Of a stretch of 15,027 nt of DNA, positions 1-6,623 are shown piece after piece. Source of the stretch: Anaeromyxobacter dehalogenans (GTDB taxonomy: Bacteria > Myxococcota_A > UBA9042 > DTJE01); assembly GCA_020722625.1 (NCBI GenBank), contig DYKK01000048.1, positions 1 through 15,027 on the forward strand, in the 5' to 3' direction. Each line of letters begins with the position of its first letter. The first letter of the stretch is position 1. A model generated the notes under the pieces. The model did not search any database and had not been told where the DNA came from. It worked only from the letters and a program-made list of their open reading frames with translations. Made by a program: the position numbers and the translations under genes.

Positions 1-19
1 CCCAGCGCTTCGCGCTGGG
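1..19. other. 8-bp perfect hairpin at left edge
   Basis: Bases 1-8 (CCCAGCGC) pair with 12-19 (GCGCTGGG shifted by one base), giving an 8-bp stem with a 3-base loop TTC. CTGGG at 15-19 can instead pair with CCCAG at 35-39 (within TGGGGCCCCA), so two exclusive hairpins are possible. It lies about 100 bases past the end of pilY1, with no adjacent T-run visible on either strand. It may be a terminator of the pilus operon or of an unseen gene to the left. The rest of the gap to 121 is noticeably AT-rich (about 60-120) and I see no gene in it. Confidence 0.4.
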
Positions 20-121
20 AGATGGGGCCCCAGTCGCGGCTCCAGGGTGGTGAGATGAAACGAAGCCAATGTCTTGTCTATTCGAAGAATTGCGAAAATT
101 GGCGGCGGATTTTTGCCAGCG

Positions 122-3100
122 TCAATCGAAGATGAAGCCCCACGCGGACACGAGCATGGTCTGCACCACGTTCAGGATGTTGCGGGTCATCTTCGCCACG
201 TTGGGCGGCGTGCCCTCCTGGTTCAGCGGGATGGTGTCGGCCGTGGCCGAGGCCTGGACCGCCGTCTGCACGATGACCTGGGGTTTGGGGGGAGTCAGCG
301 CGGCGAGCGGGGTGCAGGTCGGGCATTCCGAGGGCGGCAGGGCGTTCCCCGGCGTCTGGCCTCTGAAGCAGGAGGGCCGCTGGACCACGGTCAGGCCGTA
401 CGGGATCGAGGCCCCCGCGCTCCCCCCGATGCGGACCTTCACCCGCTGGTTCGGCAGGTCGTCCCGGTCCAGCCTCGGGGCAGGGCTCATGCAGTCCTCG
501 CCCCTCTGGTAGAAATCCACGCCCCACAGCCACCCGATTCCGGGGCTGCACGCGTTCGCGAGGTCCGGGCCGAACGTCGTGAAATAGACGGTGTTCGAGA
601 AGATCACGGGCGCGCCCATCAGTCGTTCGCCTTGGACGTTTTCGGTCGCCTGGAGCTCGTCGTCGGCTGGACGAACGACTTCGTGCAGGTGCTCGTCGAA
701 CCCGAGGAAGACCTTCCAGTTCAGCACCGCGGTCCGCCGGTTCGTGTCGCGGCAGACCGTCTCGTGGAACGGGCTGCAGTCCGCGTACTGGTGCAAGAGG
801 TCCTGCGCCGGCTGCGTCTCGGTGAGGGAGGCCACGAAGTTCTTCGCGGTCCTGTCGTCAATCCGGTCCGTGTCCCCACCGCCATAGACCACGACCAGTT
901 CCGGCCGGTACGGCTTGACGGCCACGGCCGGGGCCTCGGTCGCGGGGGCGCGCACGGCCGACCCCAGCCCCACGGGCGGGCTCACGCTCTCGTACGGGTC
1001 GAAGAACAACTGCAGTTTCCACAGGGCGGTGCTCGAGCGGCCGAGGTCCGCCCGCCACAGCCGCCCGGCCCGGTCCCCCAGGAAGCACCGGGTGACGAAG
1101 GTCCCCGGGAACGTCGAGTAGCACGTCACGTCCCCGACGAGGTCCGCGAGCGGCTCCCCGTTCCCTCCCCCGACCCCGCACGGGTCCTCGACGTTCGGCG
1201 GCGACACGCCCGACGCGAACTCCTTGAGTTTCTCGCCCGTGTCGAGGCGGACCACGAAGACCGAGCGCCCCACGCCCCCGCACAGGCCTTCCCCGCTTCC
1301 CCCGCCGAACACCGCGACCGCGACCTCCTCGGACCCGATGAACACGGTCCCGAGCGAGGGCCGGCTCACCGTGTAGCCCAGGCGCGTGAAGTCATTCTCG
1401 AACTGCGTGGGAAGCCCGAACTGCGGCGACCCGTTCTGGACCCACCATCGCCCTTCCGGCGAGATTTCCCACAGGAACGCGGGGGCCGTCGGGTCCGTCA
1501 CGTCCAGGGCCACGTACCCGCGTCCCCCCTTCCCGTACCCCGTGACCAGGACGGCCCGCCACCGGTCCGCCTCCGCCTCCGCGGACAGGAGGCTCTCGGT
1601 CGTCCGCGACAGGAGGATGTCCTTGACCACGGGTTCCCCGTCCATCAGGACCTGGAAACGGTTCGGCAAGTCCTTCAGGCGGCGGAGCAGGTGGTTCGGG
1701 AGGAAGGCCCACAACTCCTGCCCCCAGTCCTGGTGCGCGCTCGTGTCCGGCCGGTCCACCTGGAAGGCGTGGATCATCCCGTCGTGGGTCCCCACGTACA
1801 GCACGGTGGGGCGTTGCGCGAACGCCGTCCGCAGTTTGTACGTCCTGAAGGACGGGATCGCGACGTCCACGTCCCTCAGGTGCCCCTGGATCGCGGGCGA
1901 CGAGTGCACGATCGCCCCGAGTTTGTATGGATGACGGCACGACCCGGGCGCGGCCCGGATGTAATCTATGAGGTAGTCCACGTACTGGTCGCGCTCCGCC
2001 TCGTCGTAGGCATCCAGCGGGGGCGGGACCGGCTCGCACCCTCCGTCCAGCGTGGGCGCGCGCCGCTCCAGGAGCACCCGTCCCGGCTGGTCCGGGACGG
2101 CAATCCCGAAGACATCGAGGGTCAGGGCGTCGTTGCTCGTCGAAAACGGCGTCAGGACCCCGTCCTTCACGGTCCACACGGTGCGGTCGCTGTCCGTCCG
2201 CGCGTTCAGTTTGTCCGCCAGGGACTGGACCTCCGTCACGGTGGCCTCGTCTCCCGATTCGCATTGATACACGGAACGTTCCAGATACCCCCGGAACAAC
2301 CCGGGCCTCCCCTCGACCAGCCCGTACGCGGCACTGAACTGGTACTGCCGATCGGTGAAGTTCCCGGTGTCCTGGGTCACCGCAATCCGTGTGCGGGACT
2401 GGATCGCGGTCTCCATGTTCCCGAGGATCTTCGACAGGACCGCCGCCAGTTGCGCCGGGTTTGTGACGATCCGGGCCTCCTGGGTCCCTCCGGCCGCCGC
2501 GATGGCATTGACCAGCGACTCCACGCCGGACGGCAACTGGAACCCGACCACATAGACCTTGACCCCGGACGCGAGCAGTTGCCCCGCGTAGAGGGCGGCC
2601 GTCAGATATCCGTCGGTTCCCTCGCCCAGGTTGGCGCGGCCGTCCGTGATCAGGACCACGTTGCGCGACCGGCAGGCGTGGTACAGGTCCCCGGTCCCCG
2701 CCTGGGCGTCGTAGGGCTGCAGGGCCGGGTCGTTCTGGAAGTAGTCCAGCGCGTCCCGCAGGATGGGCGCCAGCGGGGTCCCGCCAAACGGGACCGCCGA
2801 GACGATGGACATCTCGACCTCCGAGTTCCGCGCCAGCACGTCGTCGCGGTGGTCGGACGCCGCCGGCGACACGAACCAGCCGGTCGGGGCGTCCTCGTTG
2901 CGCGCCCCGTAGTTCACCGGGAACTCCCCGCCGTAACTGTAGCCCCCCGCGGCCTGGGGGCTCGGGTTCGCGACCGTGTCGAAGGTCATCACCCCGAACT
3001 TGAACCGGTCCCCCGCGATGTCAATCAGGCCGTTTTCCAGTTGCACCCCGTGGGGGATCACGTGGGGGACCGCGTACCCGAAGTCCTCGCGGTTCGCGGG

Positions 3101-3451
3101 CCACACCCGCGGGTCGTAGGTGCAGGAGTAGGTGTCGTCCGCGAACGCCCCGGTCAGGACCTCGATGGCCACCGCGAAACGGCTCTTCCCGTCCGATCCC
3201 GCGACGCCCGTGCACACGGGGACCGCCAGGACGTCCTCGTCGTCCGTCTCGGCCGAGTAGCCGGCCACGTCGTATTCCATGCTCCCCGACGTGTCGAGCA
3301 GGAACACGACCACGGGCTTCACCTGCTGGGCCGGTCCCTCCGCCAGGACCGGGGCCGGGGCCATCGCGAGGGCGAGGGCCAGCCCCGCGACCGCGACGCC
3401 GGCCTCTGCCGGCCACCACCCCATCCCGTGCGCCCGCCGTTTTGCTCTCAT
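122..3451 (-). CDS. pilY1: PilY1-like type IV pilus tip adhesin
   Basis: Secreted type IV pilus biogenesis factor and probable tip adhesin, 1109 residues, similar in size to Pseudomonas PilY1. An Arg-rich then hydrophobic signal peptide spans about residues 1-38 (ending VLA-EG). A von Willebrand A domain follows (about 45-350) with an intact MIDAS: DTSGS at 53-57, Thr225 in GGTPL and Asp270 in LITDG. The C-terminal PilY beta-propeller begins near 515 (VHSSPA), with YVGTHDGMIHAF at 552-563 and WAFLPNHLL at 581-589. About 17 cysteines suggest periplasmic disulfides. No DxDxDxxxD calcium loop of the Pseudomonas type is visible; the nearest acidic cluster is GDTDRIDD at 859-866. The ATG at 3451 is chosen because GAGGT lies 5 bases before it; an ATG at 3463 (overlapping the pilX stop) and a TTG at 3469 are in frame but lack such a site. 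It is the last gene of the minor pilin operon, 8 bases after pilX. Confidence 0.93.
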   Translation of the reverse strand: MRAKRRAHGMGWWPAEAGVAVAGLALALAMAPAPVLAEGPAQQVKPVVVFLLDTSGSMEYDVAGYSAETDDEDVLAVPVCTGVAGSDGKSRFAVAIEVLTGAFADDTYSCTYDPRVWPANREDFGYAVPHVIPHGVQLENGLIDIAGDRFKFGVMTFDTVANPSPQAAGGYSYGGEFPVNYGARNEDAPTGWFVSPAASDHRDDVLARNSEVEMSIVSAVPFGGTPLAPILRDALDYFQNDPALQPYDAQAGTGDLYHACRSRNVVLITDGRANLGEGTDGYLTAALYAGQLLASGVKVYVVGFQLPSGVESLVNAIAAAGGTQEARIVTNPAQLAAVLSKILGNMETAIQSRTRIAVTQDTGNFTDRQYQFSAAYGLVEGRPGLFRGYLERSVYQCESGDEATVTEVQSLADKLNARTDSDRTVWTVKDGVLTPFSTSNDALTLDVFGIAVPDQPGRVLLERRAPTLDGGCEPVPPPLDAYDEAERDQYVDYLIDYIRAAPGSCRHPYKLGAIVHSSPAIQGHLRDVDVAIPSFRTYKLRTAFAQRPTVLYVGTHDGMIHAFQVDRPDTSAHQDWGQELWAFLPNHLLRRLKDLPNRFQVLMDGEPVVKDILLSRTTESLLSAEAEADRWRAVLVTGYGKGGRGYVALDVTDPTAPAFLWEISPEGRWWVQNGSPQFGLPTQFENDFTRLGYTVSRPSLGTVFIGSEEVAVAVFGGGSGEGLCGGVGRSVFVVRLDTGEKLKEFASGVSPPNVEDPCGVGGGNGEPLADLVGDVTCYSTFPGTFVTRCFLGDRAGRLWRADLGRSSTALWKLQLFFDPYESVSPPVGLGSAVRAPATEAPAVAVKPYRPELVVVYGGGDTDRIDDRTAKNFVASLTETQPAQDLLHQYADCSPFHETVCRDTNRRTAVLNWKVFLGFDEHLHEVVRPADDELQATENVQGERLMGAPVIFSNTVYFTTFGPDLANACSPGIGWLWGVDFYQRGEDCMSPAPRLDRDDLPNQRVKVRIGGSAGASIPYGLTVVQRPSCFRGQTPGNALPPSECPTCTPLAALTPPKPQVIVQTAVQASATADTIPLNQEGTPPNVAKMTRNILNVVQTMLVSAWGFIFD

Positions 3452-3459
3452 GGCCCACC

Positions 3460-4008
3460 TCATTCGCAACCCGTCGGCCCCACGTAAATCGTGGACAGGA
3501 ACCGCTTCTGCGGATTTCGCAGCACGTCGTCCGGGTTCGTCACCTGGTTGTTTCCGTAGGTTCCGTCCGTCGTCGAAAAATACTTCCGGAAGCAGTATTC
3601 CCCGACCGCATACCCGGGCGCCCGGTGCGACGAGATCGGATTCGACAGCCGGCTGACCCAGTTCGCCCCGCCCACGTTCTGGATCTCCCGCCCGAACGAT
3701 CCGCCCGCGTTCGTATCGAAGAACTGGTTGCTCACGTCCCCCATCGTCACCTGGAACCCGTGGGTCGCCACGAACTCGTTGAACGCCCCGGGGTTGATCG
3801 CGGCCAGGGACATCGTCGCCTCGCTCCCGGCCTCGGTCACGCCGTACGCGACGCTCCCCACCCGGTACGACCCGGCGCGCGCCAGGTGGTTCGTCACGGA
3901 CTGCACCGCCGCGAGCGCGACCGCGCTCAGGACCAGCAGGACGAGCATCGTCAGGATCAGGACCATCCCCGAGGAACGCGGGATGCTCTTGGTCGGTCGG
4001 GTCTTCAT
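3460..4008 (-). CDS. pilX: PilX-like minor pilin
   Basis: Inner-membrane minor pilin of 182 residues, part of the tip/priming complex of the type IV pilus. The N-terminus is basic, then SSG followed by MVLILTMLVLLVLSAVALAA (residues 15-34). Cleavage is expected after Gly14. There is no glutamate at mature position 5 (Leu instead), which fits my recollection of PilX_N-type proteins. The rest is a small globular domain with two cysteines (YCF near 138 and the penultimate Cys181). The start ATG overlaps the pilW stop by four bases (ATGA). Its own Shine-Dalgarno is weak, so translation is probably coupled to pilW. The assignment rests on the N-terminal helix and on the position between pilW and pilY1; the C-terminal part is not recognisable by itself. 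Confidence 0.85.
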   Translation of the reverse strand: MKTRPTKSIPRSSGMVLILTMLVLLVLSAVALAAVQSVTNHLARAGSYRVGSVAYGVTEAGSEATMSLAAINPGAFNEFVATHGFQVTMGDVSNQFFDTNAGGSFGREIQNVGGANWVSRLSNPISSHRAPGYAVGEYCFRKYFSTTDGTYGNNQVTNPDDVLRNPQKRFLSTIYVGPTGCE

Positions 4009-5201
4009 TTCACGTTCCGCACCTGAAATGCCTTCAGGCCCACCCGCGACGCGAGGCTCAGGGTCCTGGCCGCCCCGATCAGCGTCACGTCCGCGTCGTA
4101 TCGCTCGAACGGCGCGTGCGCTCCGGCCCGCGCCGCCCTCGTCAACCCCGGGTCCTCGTGGGCGGTCCGCACGGTCAGGGCCACGGTCACGAACCGCAGG
4201 TCCTGGGGCCTCGAACCGGCCGCGCTCGACAGGATTCCCCCGCCGGAATCGTTGACCACGTCCTCGATGTTCGCGTAGATCAGGGCGTTCGGGTCCTGCC
4301 CCGTCAGGTCGCTGTCCACCACGAAGTCGTAGAACTGGAGGTCCACGACGGATTCCCCCACGATCAGGCGGCTCCCCGGCACGACCGTCCGGTCCGGGGT
4401 CAGTTCCTCGCGGACGAGGTCCAGTTTCGTGATGGTCCCGTTCCCGTCCACCGGGGCCCCGGACCGCACGTCCCGCCTCACGATGTAGCGGATGTACCCG
4501 ACCACGTTCACCTCGAGCCCCACCCCGAACCCCTGCACCCCGCAGTAGTCCGGCGGGATCGAGACGGGCGGCGCGCTCTCGAGGACCACGGTCCGCGTCG
4601 TGTAGTCGGCCGAGGCGATCCGGTAGTACATCTCGTATTGCTCCGAGTTGACGATGCGGAGCATGTGATTCGAGTTGAAAATCTCGTCGAACTCGGTCTC
4701 CGAGGCCGGAAAGGCCCCGCCGGATTGCAGCGTCACCGTGCTGCCGAGGATGCTCTGCGTGAAATAGACGTTCGGGCTCGGAAAGGCCCCGAACAGGGTC
4801 ACGGCCGAGGGCCGGATGTTCACGTTGGTCCCCGGCTCGTAGGTGTCCCCGATGCGCTCGAAGTAGATCCCCATCAGCCGGCTCGTGGGCTTGGGACACA
4901 CGTTGTCGTCCGCCTGCGACTCGGGCGTGGCCAGGAACCCCGCCGCCGCGATGTCGCGCCGCAACTGCTCGATCCCGAACCGCAGCGTCTCGGACGCGCG
5001 CACCACCTCCTCCTCCATGCGGTACGAGCGCGCCGACACCGTATAGACGTAGTAGATCGAGCCCAGCAGGATGACTCCGATCACCATCCCAACCAGGATC
5101 TCAAGAAGCGTCAGGCCCGCATCGTCCGGACAGCATCGCCGGACCCTCGCATCCCTCCTCGGGGCCCTCCGGAAGCGCTGCCTGTTCCTCGGACCGCTCA
5201 T
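4005..5201 (-). CDS. pilW: PilW-like minor pilin
   Basis: Large minor pilin of 398 residues, matching the PilW family's size and its position between pilV and pilX. A long Arg-rich leader (residues 1-29) precedes the prepilin motif DAG/LTLLEILVGMV, with cleavage by PilD expected after Gly29 and the conserved glutamate at mature position 5 (Glu34). A single hydrophobic helix follows (about 30-52). The rest is an extracytoplasmic domain, largely beta by appearance. The ATG at 5201 is six bases after the pilV stop, with GAGGGG very close upstream; no other in-frame start precedes the prepilin motif. Its stop overlaps the pilX start. It would act with PilV, PilX and FimT/FimU under PilY1 at the pilus tip. 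Confidence 0.9.
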   Translation of the reverse strand: MSGPRNRQRFRRAPRRDARVRRCCPDDAGLTLLEILVGMVIGVILLGSIYYVYTVSARSYRMEEEVVRASETLRFGIEQLRRDIAAAGFLATPESQADDNVCPKPTSRLMGIYFERIGDTYEPGTNVNIRPSAVTLFGAFPSPNVYFTQSILGSTVTLQSGGAFPASETEFDEIFNSNHMLRIVNSEQYEMYYRIASADYTTRTVVLESAPPVSIPPDYCGVQGFGVGLEVNVVGYIRYIVRRDVRSGAPVDGNGTITKLDLVREELTPDRTVVPGSRLIVGESVVDLQFYDFVVDSDLTGQDPNALIYANIEDVVNDSGGGILSSAAGSRPQDLRFVTVALTVRTAHEDPGLTRAARAGAHAPFERYDADVTLIGAARTLSLASRVGLKAFQVRNVK

Positions 5202-5207
5202 CGCCCC

Positions 5208-5867
5208 TCACGGCGTCACGAAGACGTTCTTCATCACGGTCGTGACCTGCGTCACCTGGTAGGCGTTCGCCACGTCCGTGTCCATGTTCGGCCCGCAGGC
5301 GTCGTACAGCCCGCCCTGGCCCTCGGCCCGCGGCCACAGGACCCGCGTCTCGACCCGGATCAGGAAGTTCGGGATCAGCCACGTCAGGCGATAGCGCGCG
5401 CAGAAGCGCCGCGCCCGGGTGTCCGGAAACTGCTGGAGCGCGCCCGCGTCGTAGGTCCCGTCGCGCCCCAGGGCGTTGACCATCTGGAACGTGGTGTTCG
5501 GGACCTCGTAGGCCCGCCGCCATCCCGACCCCCGCCCCGCCACGGGTCCGGCCTCGTCGTTCACGTGCCGGAGATACGTGAACTTCGCCTGGTCCACCCC
5601 CTGCGTCCCGTCGTTCGTCCACTCCAGGGCCTCGACGCGGATCGTCTCGAGCAGATGCAGGGCCAGTTGGGTCGCCGTCACCACGTCCCTCGCGGTCGTG
5701 TTGGCGCGAAGAACCCCGGCCTGGAGGTGGAGCATGGCGAGGAAGCCGATGACCGTGATGACGATGACGGCCATCAGCTCCACGAGCGTGAAGCCCGCCC
5801 CCTCGCGCACGCTCCTCCCCCCGGACCCCTCCATTCCCCTGCCGGTGCGGCGCCGAGCCGAATCCAT
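5208..5867 (-). CDS. pilV: PilV-like minor pilin
   Basis: Minor pilin of 219 residues. The class III signal GAG/FTLVELMAVIVITVIG has its cleavage Gly at residue 25, Phe26 as first mature residue and the conserved Glu30. The N-terminal helix runs to about residue 50 and continues amphipathically (TARDVVTATQLALHLLETIR). This pattern, including the conserved helix continuation, matches PilV. The start at 5867 is set by GGAGG eight bases upstream (5876-5880). A second ATG 11 codons later, at 5834, would give a shorter 14-residue leader but has a poor site. It starts 16 bases after the fimT-like gene and is followed by pilW after six bases. GspI-like pseudopilin is the alternative, but the neighbours argue for pilus function. 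Confidence 0.88.
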   Translation of the reverse strand: MDSARRRTGRGMEGSGGRSVREGAGFTLVELMAVIVITVIGFLAMLHLQAGVLRANTTARDVVTATQLALHLLETIRVEALEWTNDGTQGVDQAKFTYLRHVNDEAGPVAGRGSGWRRAYEVPNTTFQMVNALGRDGTYDAGALQQFPDTRARRFCARYRLTWLIPNFLIRVETRVLWPRAEGQGGLYDACGPNMDTDVANAYQVTQVTTVMKNVFVTP

Positions 5868-5883
5868 CCCGCAAACCTCCCCG

Positions 5884-6456
5884 TCACAACGCGAGTCTGG
5901 CCGCGCCGTTGAACGGGATGACCACCGTGTTCTGCACGCCCTCCGGCTGGCCGGAGGACCCGTACCGCTGCACGACAATCCGGGCGTCCCCGGCCGCGTA
6001 CCGCGAGTCCCCGGACGGGACCGGGAGTTGCGTGTCCGTGCGCAACACGCGCCCGTCCGGCTTGATGCACAGGGTCGCCTGGTCCAGGTCCGACGGGACC
6101 AGGGCCACCAGGTGGATCGCCGGGAAGTCCTGCGCCAGGTCCACCGTCCGCACGTTCTGGATCGCCCCGGGGGCGCCGAAGTTCAGGCAGGCCGACGTGG
6201 TCCCCTCGTTCAGCGTGACGCTCCCGTTGCCTCCGGGCTGGCCGTCGGTCTTCACGGGGACGACCTGATACGCCCGGTTGCGCGCCGCGGCCTGCACCTT
6301 CGCGAACTCGATCAGGTCCAGGACCGCCTGGGCCGCCTGCACGACCTCGCGCCTCTCCACGGCGCGCAGCACGGGCGGCAGCGTGACGACTACGAGGATC
6401 GCCAGCATGGCCACGGTGATCATCAGTTCGACGAGCGTGAAGCCCCGGTCCTTCAT
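5884..6456 (-). CDS. fimT: FimT/FimU (GspH-type) minor pilin
   Basis: First gene of the minor pilin operon, 190 residues. The leader is very short, MKDRG/FTLVELMITVAMLAI, with cleavage after Gly5 and Glu at mature position 5. The hydrophobic helix is followed by a stretch rich in Ala/Gln (REVVQAAQAVLDLIEFAKVQAA), the usual GspH/FimT pattern, then a beta-rich domain ending GAARLAL. The ATG at 6456 is chosen over in-frame starts further up (to 6555) because GGAGG sits five bases before it, the prepilin leader is then normal, and the putative sigma-54 promoter (6489-6505) lies inside any longer version. FimT and FimU are not separable by eye; the cluster position corresponds to fimU of Pseudomonas. 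Confidence 0.88.
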   Translation of the reverse strand: MKDRGFTLVELMITVAMLAILVVVTLPPVLRAVERREVVQAAQAVLDLIEFAKVQAAARNRAYQVVPVKTDGQPGGNGSVTLNEGTTSACLNFGAPGAIQNVRTVDLAQDFPAIHLVALVPSDLDQATLCIKPDGRVLRTDTQLPVPSGDSRYAAGDARIVVQRYGSSGQPEGVQNTVVIPFNGAARLAL

Positions 6457-6488
6457 GTGGGCCTCCAGTCCGGCCATCGGGTGTCGTC

Positions 6489-6505
6489 TGCAACAAACAT
6501 ACCAG
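6489..6505 (-). promoter_or_regulatory. sigma-54 (-24/-12) promoter of the minor pilin operon
   Basis: On the minus strand the sequence is CTGGTATGTTTGTTGCA. It fits YTGGCAYG-N4-TTGCW with one T for C in the -24 half (and T at the variable C/T position), and has the exact 10-base spacing between the GG and GC dinucleotides. The predicted transcript start is near 6478, leaving a 22-base leader that contains the GGAGG of the fimT-like gene. This supports both the start choice at 6456 and control by RpoN with an enhancer-binding activator such as PilR. The 118 bases upstream (6506-6623), where an activator would bind, contain no gene; they are locally AT-richer, and I cannot identify an activator site. 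Confidence 0.7.
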
Positions 6506-6623
6506 CCATCGCGTTTCCGGATCGCGTGATCTTCTCGATACCACGGGACTTTCATGCGTGCCTCCGCGTGCGACTTCTCTGGGTATGAAGGTTTTTTCGT
6601 ACTTCAGGAAAAACTCTGCGACG

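Noticed and set aside
82..121. Terminator directly after pilY1
   Set aside because: TGGC/GCCA with an 11-base loop before ATTTT is only four base pairs, too weak to call.
74..3487. 1137-residue open frame on the plus strand, antisense to pilY1
   Set aside because: It is very rich in Arg, Pro, Gly, Val and His with no recognisable domain. In such GC-rich DNA the antisense frame of a real gene often lacks stops. The minus-strand pilY1 has clear domains and codon logic.
4009..4899. Upstream extension of the pilX frame into pilW
   Set aside because: The extension is Arg/Gly/Glu-rich shadow of pilW; the prepilin sequence starts at the ATG at 4008.
4116..5912. 598-residue plus-strand open frame across pilW and pilV
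   Set aside because: Antisense shadow across two genes with verified prepilin motifs.
6457..6555. Longer FimT start at 6555
   Set aside because: It would put 33 extra residues before a normal short prepilin leader and would cover the sigma-54 promoter.
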